Assembly (NCBI GenBank): GCA_964461715.1
Contig: CAYWVR010000010.1
Span: forward strand, 40,646-104,645
DNA from: CAYWVR01 sp964461715
GTDB taxonomy: Bacteria; Planctomycetota; Phycisphaerae; FEN-1346
DNA: 64,000 bases
Reading direction: 5' to 3'
Shown: positions 25,142 to 33,448 of the stretch, piece by piece
Position numbering within the stretch: position 1 is the first letter of the stretch
Layout of the letters: each line of letters begins with the position of its first letter
The notes under the pieces: model-generated
Databases searched by the model: none
What the model was told of the DNA's origin: nothing
Seen by the model: only the letters and a program-made list of their open reading frames with translations
Program-made: the position numbers and the translations under genes

Positions 25142-25511
25142 GGGACTCCTTCGCCGGGGCAAGGTATCGCCGGGGCGCGACGGGGTCAAGCGCGCCGCGG
25201 CGCCGAAGATGAAGATCGCATCAGGGACCCCTCGGCGGGACCGCGCTGTGGCGCGGCGTCGTGCCCGTGCAGGCCCTGGCCCGGTGCGCGGCCGTCGCTC
25301 ACGCGGTCAGCCAGGCCGAGGGCTTCGGCGGGCGGTCCGCGAGATGCGCGAGCCGGGCGGCACGGGCGGCCTCCGGAGGAAGGTGCTCCAGCGCGTCGCA
25401 CGGTGGTACGTCCAGAACGACAAGTCCGAAGCACGGGACCCGAATGACGAATCAAGGACGAAACGGCGATGACGAGACCACGGGAACGTCGGAAAACGCA
25501 AAGAGGCACTT
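25142..25511. other. Gap with a possible decayed gene end and filler sequence
   Basis: Between recG and the universal stress gene. On the minus strand, codons running to TGA at 25299 read LDVPPCDALEHLPPEAARAA and on to PSAWLTA, with high third-position GC, which looks like the end of a real protein whose beginning is lost. The upstream side (about 25415-25500) is degenerate filler of GAC/GAA words (AATGACGAATCAAGGACGAA). No family was recognised. Confidence 0.3.
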
Positions 25512-25979
25512 CTAGGGCATCACAAACTCGCGCTCCCCGCGCTTGACGACCAGGACGGGGCAGGGGGCCTTGCGGACCACCTTCTCGGCCACGCTTCCAA
25601 AGAGGACGTGCTTCAGGCCCGTCCGCCCGTGCGTCGCGATGACCACCAGGTCGATCTTCTGCTCGCGGGCGTAACGGACGATCTCGACGAACGGGCTCCC
25701 CTCCAGGAAGGTCGTCACGACCTCCGGCCCCTGAAGATTCTGCTCGGCGAAGCGATCCAGCCCCTTCTGACTCTCCTCGCGGATTTGGTCGATGAACTGC
25801 TCGCTCGGGCCGGTCATGTAGTAGGCGCTGGTGGCCATGAGGTCGGCGGGGATGTCGAGGACGTGCAGGCAGTGGACCTCCGCCTCGAACCGCTCGGCCA
25901 GGGCCCGGGCGTAGGTGGCGGCCTCCTCGGCGTGCTCCGAGAAATCCGTCGGGACGAGGATGCGGTCAATGTCGATCAT
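25512..25979 (-). CDS. Universal stress protein (UspA family)
   Basis: A 155-residue single-domain UspA fold. The N-terminus is RILVPTDFSEHAEEAATYA, with the loop that meets ATP. The C-terminal ATP-binding motif is THGRTGLKHVLFGSVAEKVV, fitting Gly-x2-Gly-x9-Gly-Ser, so ATP binding is likely. Such proteins respond to starvation or oxidative stress; the particular trigger cannot be read. It stands alone, 75 bases before the DUF5107 gene. Confidence 0.88.
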   Translation of the reverse strand: MIDIDRILVPTDFSEHAEEAATYARALAERFEAEVHCLHVLDIPADLMATSAYYMTGPSEQFIDQIREESQKGLDRFAEQNLQGPEVVTTFLEGSPFVEIVRYAREQKIDLVVIATHGRTGLKHVLFGSVAEKVVRKAPCPVLVVKRGEREFVMP

Positions 25980-26054
25980 GGCGCGGCCTCCGGGTTCGAG
26001 GGATCTCGTTGCGCGGCATTGTCGCGCGCGGCAAGGGGAAATGCAATCGGGCTG

Positions 26055-28061
26055 TTACGGCCGCCCGATGCCCGGCCACCGGCCCGCGCGGAGGGCGGCG
26101 AGGGTGGCTTCGGCGGCGCGGCGGCCGGAGGGGTTGGCCTCGGTCAGCGTGCGGAGGCGGGCCTCGTCGCCGAGGATCATCCACGCCTCGATGAGCGCGG
26201 GGTCGTCGCGGAGGAGGCCCTCGGCCACGGCCCGAGCCTCGGACGCCTGGCCCAGCGTCTCGTGGAGCACCGCCACGAGGAGCAGCGGCCGCGTGTTCGC
26301 GACGGTCGAGCCCGGCTGGCGGAGGGCGAGCGACGAGTCCTCGTCGGCGTAGAACGTGTCGGCGGGCTCGGCTTCGAGACCGCTGCGGGCGAGCTCGAGC
26401 GCCTCGGCCGCGCGACCCCGCGCCACGGCCCGAAGGGCCGCCAGGTACCGTCCGCCCGGCAGGGCCCGAGCCTTCGCGAGGTGCGCGTCTGCCTCCTCCG
26501 GCCGGTCCGCCTCCAGCAGCCACATGGCCAGGTAGAGGTGTGCGTGCGGGTGGTCCGGACGGGCCGCGAGAACCTTCTCGAGGCCCGCCCGCACGGCCTC
26601 GTCGTCCTCGCGAACGCGCATCAATCGCCGCGCCGCATCCAGGAGCGCCCGTGGATCGTCACTCTCGGCGAGGATCGCCTCGTGCATCCCGGCCGTCCGC
26701 GGGAGGCTGAGCTGGTGCTCGGCAACCAGGTCGGTGGCCTCGGCATAGAGTCCCTTCCCGCCGCGCAGCGTCCCGTTCGTGCGGGCCTGGACGGCGGCAA
26801 ACTCCTTCTCGGGCATCGGCCCGCGGTCGATGGGGAAGGTCTGCCGCACAAGCTCCTTGGCTTCGGATCGCACGGCCAGGACGACCGGCCCCTCGTGGAG
26901 ATCGCGCGCCGTCCCCGCGAGCGGCTGTTCCGGCGAGGCGGGCCCTCGGGCGACGAGAACGGGGTCGTCGCGCCGGCCGGCGGGCGCGAGCGCCACCTCC
27001 AGCGTCTCGTGCGGCCCCGTGGGCGCGACGGCGACGTGCCACGCGTCCCCCTCGCGACGGCACCGGACGGCGGCGTGCTCGTTCGCGAAGTCGGCCTCGC
27101 CGATGCCGACCGCGGCGAGGACGTGGATCGTTGCCTCGTAGGCCCCGAACGCCGGGAGAAACCGGCCGCACTCCTCGAAGACCTCGTGGGTGCCACCCCA
27201 CATTTCGATGTATCCGCGACGGCTCGGGCGATAGAGGACCTGCTTCGCCCCCGGCACAAGGTCGGGGGCCTGGACCCGCAGGACGTTCAGGTTCCGCCCC
27301 GGGAAGAACCACCCCGCGAACCCGTGCCGCATGCCGATCGCGAAGACGCTCGTCTGGAGGTCGCGGACGACGGTGTCCACGTCCCAGGGGTCGAGCTGAT
27401 GGGCCCCGTGGCCGGTGACGGCGGCGGCGGGGAGGCAGACGCGGGTGCCCTCGACGGCGGGCTGGCGCAGGAGGTACCAGAGCTTGAAGCCGTGGCGGAT
27501 GGGCAGCGGGTTGGTGACGCGGCCGGTCCAGGTGAAGGCGGCCTCGTCGGGGCGGAGGGTGAGCATCTGGGCGAGGCGCAGGTTCGTTGCGCGGCCGTAG
27601 CGGCCGGTCTCGCGGGGAAGGAGGAACGCATCGAACCGCATGTCGACGGCGACGGTCGCGCTGCCGTCGCCCGCGCGCGTGACGACGTAGCCGCCCGTCT
27701 CATCGAAGTGGCGCCCGTGCTCCCAGAAAGGGAAGCTCCATCGCCCGCCGCCCATCGACCACGAGACGCCGTCTCGGATCTCGTCGTGCCGCCAGAAGAG
27801 GTCCTCGCCGGTGGGCTTGTAGACGGCCTCGACGAGCCGCCCGCCCAGCTCCGGGAGGACCGCGACCCGGAGGTACCGGTTCTCCAGGACGACGGCCGTC
27901 GTCGTAACCGTATCCTTGCCCTGGAACTTCTCGACGGGCGGGAAGCCCTTGCGTTTCCCCGGCGCGGCGATGGGGTAGGTCTTCTCGACGGCGCTCACCG
28001 TCACGTCCCGGGCGAGGGCGGCAGGGGCGAGCAGGAGCAGGGCAAGGATTGTGTAACGCAT
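26055..28061 (-). CDS. Secreted DUF5107 protein with C-terminal TPR repeats
   Basis: A 668-residue protein with signal peptide RYTILALLLLAPAALA. Residues 20-330 resemble DUF5107: VVLENRYLRVAVLPELGGRL, VYKPTGEDLFWRHDEI, and the GGRWSFPFWEHGRH segment. This resembles the galactose-mutarotase-like super-sandwich fold that binds carbohydrates. The C-terminal third carries TPR-type helices (ALEKVLAARPDHPHAHLYLAMWLLEA-like). Related proteins in planctomycetes and Bacteroidetes lie in polysaccharide-use loci, but no glycoside hydrolase sits next to it here. Function is not known. It probably acts in the periplasm. The unusual features are the clean signal peptide and lack of an N-terminal TPR. Confidence 0.7.
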   Translation of the reverse strand: MRYTILALLLLAPAALARDVTVSAVEKTYPIAAPGKRKGFPPVEKFQGKDTVTTTAVVLENRYLRVAVLPELGGRLVEAVYKPTGEDLFWRHDEIRDGVSWSMGGGRWSFPFWEHGRHFDETGGYVVTRAGDGSATVAVDMRFDAFLLPRETGRYGRATNLRLAQMLTLRPDEAAFTWTGRVTNPLPIRHGFKLWYLLRQPAVEGTRVCLPAAAVTGHGAHQLDPWDVDTVVRDLQTSVFAIGMRHGFAGWFFPGRNLNVLRVQAPDLVPGAKQVLYRPSRRGYIEMWGGTHEVFEECGRFLPAFGAYEATIHVLAAVGIGEADFANEHAAVRCRREGDAWHVAVAPTGPHETLEVALAPAGRRDDPVLVARGPASPEQPLAGTARDLHEGPVVLAVRSEAKELVRQTFPIDRGPMPEKEFAAVQARTNGTLRGGKGLYAEATDLVAEHQLSLPRTAGMHEAILAESDDPRALLDAARRLMRVREDDEAVRAGLEKVLAARPDHPHAHLYLAMWLLEADRPEEADAHLAKARALPGGRYLAALRAVARGRAAEALELARSGLEAEPADTFYADEDSSLALRQPGSTVANTRPLLLVAVLHETLGQASEARAVAEGLLRDDPALIEAWMILGDEARLRTLTEANPSGRRAAEATLAALRAGRWPGIGRP

Positions 28062-28102
28062 TTTGCATACCTCAATTTATGGATGGCGAAGCCGCAAGCG
28101 GC

Positions 28103-29863
28103 CTAGGACGCGGCGCCGGCCGGGCGGCGCACAGGACGATCGAGGCACCGCGCGAGGGCCGGGACGAAGTGCGCCTTCGCCACGGCGCCCCAGCTCATCT
28201 TCTCGGCCAGCGCCCACCCGGATTCCAGCAGCCGCGCGAAGTCCTCCCGCGCGTCCGGCAACCGATCGGCCAGGGCGTCGGCGAGACGGGCGCCGACCTC
28301 GTGCTCGATGCGGCGGGCGTCGCCGGGGTCGAGGCGGTCGGCGTCGGCGTCGGGGCCGGCGCTGAAGCGGCCGAAGAGGACGTTCTCCGGCACGTCGCCC
28401 CCCGAGGCGTGCTCCACGAGCCGCGCGCTGCCGCACGCTTCGCTCAGGACGCACACCCCGCCGAAGGCGAGCGTCTCGAGCGGGGCGATGCCGAAAGGCT
28501 CGTACGCGCTCAGGCCGAACTCGACGTCGCTCCCTTGCCTGAGGTCCTGGAACGTCATCCCGCCCGGCACCCGCGCGCCGCACGCCTTGTCGTCGAAGCC
28601 GAACTGGTTGACGAGGATGGCGCGGGTGGCGCGGGCGTAGTCGTTATAGTCGGCGGCGGCGCGGCCGAAGGGGACCTCGCCGCCCACCAGGTCCGGCCAC
28701 CCTTCGCGGTGGGTGACGGGCCATCCGTACGCGGCCTCCATCCGGCGCACGGCGTCGGGTTCGCGTCGGCCTCCGTCGCTCGCCAGGACAAGCAGGACCG
28801 CCGCCGCGCCCGCGTCGGCGAGCCGGTCGTCGAGGTGCTCCAGGACCACCAGGTCCCGCTCCAGGGCCTTCGAGACGACCGGCCGCGTCACGTGTGTGAA
28901 TACGTAGTCCGGGCGGAACCCGACGAGGGCCTCGGCGTAGTCGCGCACGAGCGTGCGGCTGCCAAGCCGCTCCTCGATGGAGATGGGCCGCGCGGGAAGC
29001 CCGTTGTAGACGACTTCCACGCGGCTCGCGCGAAAGCCGGGGTCCAGCAGGGCCAGCTCCGCGGCCACCCGGTCGCTGACGGCGAAGACGGCGTGGGCCC
29101 GATGGGCCAGCGAGACGAGAGCCTGCTTGAAACCGGAGCGATTCCGCAGCCGGGCCTCGTAACGGCGGCGGCCGGGGCGCGTCCGGATCGCCTCGTCGAA
29201 GACCAGCCGGTGGCCCGTGTCCTCCTCCAGGAGGTCGCGGACCGGCGGAACCTCGTGGGCGTAGTAGATCGTCCGGAGCTTGGGCCGCCGAATCCTGGCG
29301 GCGAGGACCGCCGGCACCCCCATGAACTCGTGGCTGACGAGGAGCGTCTCGCCGCCCGAGTCGCCGAGAAGGGCCTCGGTCGCCTCCAGCGCCGGACCCG
29401 CCAGGCGGACCCATTCCTCGTAGCCCCAGTCGCCCTCGAACCGGTCGCTCATCAGACCGAAGGCGTCGTACAGCTCGCCCTTCAGGGCATTGACCGGCTC
29501 GGGCCGCGCGTCGCGGACGTCCAGAAGGACAACGTCGACGTTGGTGCGGCGGGTGCCGATGGGCCCGGCGAGGCGGCGGCGGCCGTAAAGGAGCCGCACG
29601 CCCCACGCCCGCTCGATGTCGCGGAAGGCGGCCAGAAGGTCGGGCTCCAGGCACCCTTCCTCGGAGGGCCCGCCGCCGCTTGCGTAGAGGATGGCCTCGA
29701 GGTCCTCCGGTCGCGCGTCGAGGGGCAGCGCGGCGTTGCCGACGAGGAGGGTGCGGTCGACGATGCCCTGATAGGCCCGGGTCGCCAGAAGCCCTTCGAG
29801 GACGGACCCGATGCCCCCCATCTTCTCGCGAGTCTCGTGCGTGATGTGGACGAGGGTGGTCAT
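28103..29863 (-). CDS. Glycogen-synthase-like glycosyltransferase (GT-B fold)
   Basis: A 586-residue protein. The N-terminus VHITHETREKMGGIGSVLEG has the KMGGIGSVLEG loop, akin to the KxGGL sugar-nucleotide loop of starch/glycogen synthases. LLVSHEFMGVP and TIYYAHEVPPVR belong to the first Rossmann domain. EFGLSAYEPFGIAPLETLAF in the second domain supplies the donor-binding Glu (ExFGLxxxE). The donor is probably ADP- or UDP-glucose, but it is longer than bacterial GlgA and its acceptor is unknown. ATG 29863 is used because TATAAT (29894-29889) overlaps the only earlier ATG (29890). The -35 before it is poor. Confidence 0.7.
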   Translation of the reverse strand: MTTLVHITHETREKMGGIGSVLEGLLATRAYQGIVDRTLLVGNAALPLDARPEDLEAILYASGGGPSEEGCLEPDLLAAFRDIERAWGVRLLYGRRRLAGPIGTRRTNVDVVLLDVRDARPEPVNALKGELYDAFGLMSDRFEGDWGYEEWVRLAGPALEATEALLGDSGGETLLVSHEFMGVPAVLAARIRRPKLRTIYYAHEVPPVRDLLEEDTGHRLVFDEAIRTRPGRRRYEARLRNRSGFKQALVSLAHRAHAVFAVSDRVAAELALLDPGFRASRVEVVYNGLPARPISIEERLGSRTLVRDYAEALVGFRPDYVFTHVTRPVVSKALERDLVVLEHLDDRLADAGAAAVLLVLASDGGRREPDAVRRMEAAYGWPVTHREGWPDLVGGEVPFGRAAADYNDYARATRAILVNQFGFDDKACGARVPGGMTFQDLRQGSDVEFGLSAYEPFGIAPLETLAFGGVCVLSEACGSARLVEHASGGDVPENVLFGRFSAGPDADADRLDPGDARRIEHEVGARLADALADRLPDAREDFARLLESGWALAEKMSWGAVAKAHFVPALARCLDRPVRRPAGAAS

Positions 29864-30003
29864 GGGATCGCCCGGGGCGGTTCCTGGCATTATACACGCC
29901 GGGGGGCGGCGCATGTCAGCCGCGGGGCCTGCGCCGCGCGTGCCGAGACCGAGCAGATGAGCACGGGCAGACAAGCGGCCCGTGGCCCCTCTGAACCGCC
30001 GAC

Positions 30004-31686
30004 TCAGTGCGCCTGGAAGTACCCCGACGGGAAGGTGACGCCCAGGGACCTGAGCGTGACGAGGGCCCGGGCCCGGACGAGCGCCGACGGGTCCTGGAGA
30101 CGGGCCTTGAGGGCGGCCTTGACCTCGTCGGACCGGCCGCCTTCGAGCGCCAGGGCCTCCGCTGCGATCGCCCGGTTTACCCAGGAGGGGTTCCCCAGGA
30201 CCTCGATGAGGGCGGCGACGGCGTCGGGTCCGCCGATGCGTCCGAGGGCGATGACGGCGGCCGGCTCGGGACGCTCGTAGAGGCAGTCCATGCACGTCGG
30301 CGCGTCGACCGGTGACACCGGTGTCACCGCCAGGGCCGCGAGCGCCGGCACCGCCGCCTCGTACCGGCTGTGGCCGAGGCCCCAGATGACGACCGTCCGG
30401 ACCATCGGCGACGGGTCGTCGAGCATGGTGGCGAGGTGCTTGGCCGCGTACAGGGTCTGGAGCTGGCCGAGGGCCTTGACGACGGTGGCCCGCACAAGGG
30501 GCACGGGATCGTCGGAGGCCCGGATGAGGGCGGCCTGGGCGGCGGGGTTGCCGATCTCGCCGAGGACGCCGGCCGCGGCGGCCCGCATCATGGGATTGTC
30601 CGAGAGGAGCCGCTTGGCGGCCCAGGGGATGTCGGCCCGGGTCGCGTGCGGGGCCACGGCGAACAGGGCGTGGATCTCCAGGTCCGCCGTCTCCGTCCCG
30701 CGGAGGATGGTGCGGCGAAGGACGGTCACGGCCTTGTCGGTGCCGGCGTTTCCGAGTGCCGTGAGGGCGGCGTACTGGGCGGAGTAATCGGGCTCGCCCT
30801 TCTCGTTCTCGGACGGCGGGGCGGCGACGACGTCGGCGAGGGCGTTGACGGGGGTGTTGCCTCCGAGCCCGCCCATGGCCCGGATGGCGGTCCGGCGGAC
30901 GATCGGGTCCTCGTCCTCGAGGGCCTTCCGCAGGAGGTCCACCATCCGCGGGTCCGGCTGGACCACCAGGGCCCGCACCACGCCCCGCCGGGCCGTCGCG
31001 TCGCCCTTGAAGATGACGGGCAACAGGACCGCCCCGAGGCCCATCTTCGGGCGGACGCTGGCCCGGGCGACGCGGGCCAGGACGGCCCCGTCATCCCGCT
31101 TGGCGAGCTCGAGCAGGGCGATGCGCGACGCTTCGTCGCCGATCCGCGCCAGAACGTCCGCCGCCAGGACGGCGCGCTGCGGCGAGGCGTCGAGGACGGC
31201 CCGAAGCTCCGAGCGGTGGGCGGCGATGGCGGCATCCGTATCCACGAGGCCCTCAGGCTCGAACATCTCGGCCATCGCCGCCAGGACCGCCACGGGCACC
31301 TCCATGACATTGCCCTCGATCTCGGCGGGCCCGAGCCCGGCGGCTTGCGTCTCGATGTACGCCGCCTGCGCGAGGCCCCGCACGAGCGGGTCGGGATCGA
31401 GGAGGGCGGGCAGGACCCGCTCCGGGTCGCAGTCGGCGGCCCAGGCACCGAGGGCCTGAGCGGCGGCGGCGCGGAGGACGACGTCGTCGGACTGGAGGAA
31501 CGCCAGAACCGCCGCGACGTGGGCTTCGGAGGCGGGCCCGGCCGAGAGCCACTCCAGCATCGCCGCCCCGGGCTCGGCCGGCCGGCCCGGTTCGTCCTTG
31601 GCCCGGGGCCCGGCGCACCCGGCAACGAGGACCATGGACGCCGCCCCCACGAGCAGGACGCCAAGACACGCCGGTCGGTGTTTCAT
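30004..31686 (-). CDS. HEAT-repeat lipoprotein
   Basis: A 560-residue protein. The signal ends in a good lipobox (SMVLVAGC), so it should be lipid-anchored. The rest is a series of about twelve HEAT/PBS-lyase-like repeats, for example DVVLRAAAAQALGAWAADC, DPIVRRTAIRAMGGLGGN and NPMMRAAAAGVLGEIGNPAA. The repeats make a solenoid used for protein binding. No catalytic residue is evident. A strong promoter lies 56 bases upstream. In planctomycetes such proteins are common and unassigned. Confidence 0.75.
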   Translation of the reverse strand: MKHRPACLGVLLVGAASMVLVAGCAGPRAKDEPGRPAEPGAAMLEWLSAGPASEAHVAAVLAFLQSDDVVLRAAAAQALGAWAADCDPERVLPALLDPDPLVRGLAQAAYIETQAAGLGPAEIEGNVMEVPVAVLAAMAEMFEPEGLVDTDAAIAAHRSELRAVLDASPQRAVLAADVLARIGDEASRIALLELAKRDDGAVLARVARASVRPKMGLGAVLLPVIFKGDATARRGVVRALVVQPDPRMVDLLRKALEDEDPIVRRTAIRAMGGLGGNTPVNALADVVAAPPSENEKGEPDYSAQYAALTALGNAGTDKAVTVLRRTILRGTETADLEIHALFAVAPHATRADIPWAAKRLLSDNPMMRAAAAGVLGEIGNPAAQAALIRASDDPVPLVRATVVKALGQLQTLYAAKHLATMLDDPSPMVRTVVIWGLGHSRYEAAVPALAALAVTPVSPVDAPTCMDCLYERPEPAAVIALGRIGGPDAVAALIEVLGNPSWVNRAIAAEALALEGGRSDEVKAALKARLQDPSALVRARALVTLRSLGVTFPSGYFQAH

Positions 31687-31741
31687 GGTTGGACTCCGCC
31701 TGACCCCACGGTTCGCTTGCCGCACCTTAACAAGCCTCCGG

Positions 31742-31770
31742 ACTATAGTTACGGCCCAGAGACGTTGCAA
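31742..31770 (-). promoter_or_regulatory. Near-consensus promoter of the HEAT-repeat gene
   Basis: On the minus strand TTGCAA (31770-31765), 17 bases, TATAGT (31747-31742). The TTGCAA lies just past the nth stop (31794) on the same strand. The leader is about 50 bases with GGAG before the ATG. Confidence 0.55.
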
Positions 31771-31793
31771 GCGAAAACAAATCGCCGGAGAGG

Positions 31794-32459
31794 TCAGTCG
31801 ACCGTGAACGCGCTCGGGCACAGAAGCGCCAGCGCACATTCACCGCAGGCGGGCCGCCGCGCGTGGCAGGTGCGGCGGCCGTGGGCGATGAGGAGGACGT
31901 GGAAGGCGTAGACCTTGGCGTCGGGCACGCACCCGGCGAGGGCCTGGTGGGCGGCTGCGGCGCTCGTCTTGGCGCCCAGGAGGCCGAGCCGCCGCGAGAC
32001 GCGGTGGACGTGGGTGTCGACCGGCAGGACGGGCCGCTTCAGGCTGAAAAGCAGCACGCAGGCCGCCGTCTTCGGTCCGACGCCGGGCAGGCCCTTCAGG
32101 TACGCGTGCGCCCGGTCGGTGGTCCACCGCTTCAGGTGCGCGAGCGTCACCTCGCCGCGCTCGGCTCGGATCGCCCGGAGGATCGAGCGGATGTTCCGGG
32201 CCTTCTGGCGATGGAGGCCCGCGGGGCGGATGGCGGCGGCGATCGTGGCGAGACGGGCGTCGGCGACGGCGTCCAAGCCGGGGAAGGCCTCCCGAATCCG
32301 CTCCATCGCCCGGCCGGAGTTCGTGTCGTTGGTGTTCTGGCTGAGGACCGTCTGGATGAGGACCTCGATCGGCTTGCCGGAGGTTTTCCACGGCCGCTTC
32401 CCGTAGGCCCGCTCGAGGCGGGCGAGGACCTCCTCGGCGGGCGCGGGCGCGCGGCTCAA
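31794..32459 (-). CDS. nth: Endonuclease III-like DNA glycosylase/AP lyase
   Basis: This 221-residue protein removes oxidised pyrimidines and nicks the AP site. The helix-hairpin-helix is LKGLPGVGPKTAACVLLFSL with the catalytic Lys in GPKTA; VLPVDTHVHRVSRRLGLL supplies the catalytic Asp. The C-terminal [4Fe-4S] ligands have the exact C-x6-C-x2-C-x5-C spacing (CHARRPACGECALALLC). The start is TTG 32459, embedded in the tatC stop (TTGA), with AGGAGG seven bases before it. It is therefore translationally coupled to tatC. Confidence 0.92.
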   Translation of the reverse strand: MSRAPAPAEEVLARLERAYGKRPWKTSGKPIEVLIQTVLSQNTNDTNSGRAMERIREAFPGLDAVADARLATIAAAIRPAGLHRQKARNIRSILRAIRAERGEVTLAHLKRWTTDRAHAYLKGLPGVGPKTAACVLLFSLKRPVLPVDTHVHRVSRRLGLLGAKTSAAAAHQALAGCVPDAKVYAFHVLLIAHGRRTCHARRPACGECALALLCPSAFTVD

Positions 32460-33448
32460 GCCCCGGCCTCCTGCCCGGCGGCGGCCCGGGCGGCGCGGCG
32501 CTCGCCGATCCAGGCCAGCAGCAGGCCCAGCTCGTAGAGAAGGATGAGCGGCACGGCCAGAAGGACCATCGTCACGGGGTCCTGCGGCGTCAGGATCGCC
32601 CCGAGGACGCACATCAGCAGGATCACGTGCCGCTGCTTCCGAGCCAGCACCCGCAGAGGCACGATCCCCGTCTTCGCCAGAAACAGGACGATGATCGGCG
32701 TCTGGAACGCCAGGCCGAAGACGAGAGTCATCCAGGCGAAGAACTTGGCGTAGTCGGTCAGGACGTAACTCGTCTCGACGATCTGGATGCCCGCGGCCAC
32801 GCTCATCAGGGCCTGGAGGCCGTAGGGCAGGATGAGGAAGTAGAACAGGGTCACGCCCGTGAAGAACAGGACGAAGCTGAACGGCCCGTAGCGGTAGACG
32901 AAGTGCCGCTCGTGCTCGTAAAGGCCGACGCCGACGAAGGCCCAGGCCTGGTAGATGACCCAGGGGCTGGCGGCCATGGTCCCGATGATCAGACACATCA
33001 TGATGATCGTGACATAGGGGGCGATGGGGCTGCCGGCGATGATGCGGCCCTTTCGGACCCGGGCGAGCTCATGGCGGATGGCCCGCATCTCGTCGGCCAC
33101 CTCCTGCTGGTCGGGGGTCCGGGGGTCGCCGAGGACGAACGCCCGGCCCCATGCGCCTGCCGCCAGCGGGCCCATGAAGGCGGGGGAGGCCGCGTGACCC
33201 GCGGCCATGGTCCGGGCAAAACGGACAAGGTCGGCCCGGTCGACGTCCGGGGTCTCGGCCGTGACGGCGGCGAGGGCGTCCTCGTAGGGCTGGACGAAGG
33301 CCCGGAAAGCCTCCTCGTAGAACATGCCGCACACCGCCGCCGCCACCAGCACCCCGAGCCCCGCGCGGATGATGCGCGTGCGGAGCTCCTCGAGGTGCTC
33401 GCCGAAGGTCATCTCGTGGTCATGGGCGGACGCGTCGGAGGGGCTCAT
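32456..33448 (-). CDS. tatC: Sec-independent translocase subunit TatC, with an enlarged first loop
   Basis: The 330-residue core of the twin-arginine protein export machine. The N-terminal motif MTFGEHLEELRTRI and six membrane helices are present, with WVIYQAWAFVGVGLYEHERHF as the best-conserved block and LFLAKTGIV and LTPQDPVTMVLLAVPL following. Between TM1 and TM2 the external loop is about 90 residues (AAVTAETPDVDRADLVRFAR to RVRKGRIIAGSPI), roughly 60-70 more than in the E. coli protein. TatA/B are not in the window. Its ATG overlaps the stop of the upstream radical SAM gene, and nth overlaps its end. Confidence 0.9.
   Translation of the reverse strand: MSPSDASAHDHEMTFGEHLEELRTRIIRAGLGVLVAAAVCGMFYEEAFRAFVQPYEDALAAVTAETPDVDRADLVRFARTMAAGHAASPAFMGPLAAGAWGRAFVLGDPRTPDQQEVADEMRAIRHELARVRKGRIIAGSPIAPYVTIIMMCLIIGTMAASPWVIYQAWAFVGVGLYEHERHFVYRYGPFSFVLFFTGVTLFYFLILPYGLQALMSVAAGIQIVETSYVLTDYAKFFAWMTLVFGLAFQTPIIVLFLAKTGIVPLRVLARKQRHVILLMCVLGAILTPQDPVTMVLLAVPLILLYELGLLLAWIGERRAARAAAGQEAGA

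Noticed and set aside
25134..25472. A 112-codon plus-strand frame between recG and the stress gene
   Set aside because: Runs into degenerate GAC/GAA filler and has no family match; the minus-strand gene end is more plausible.
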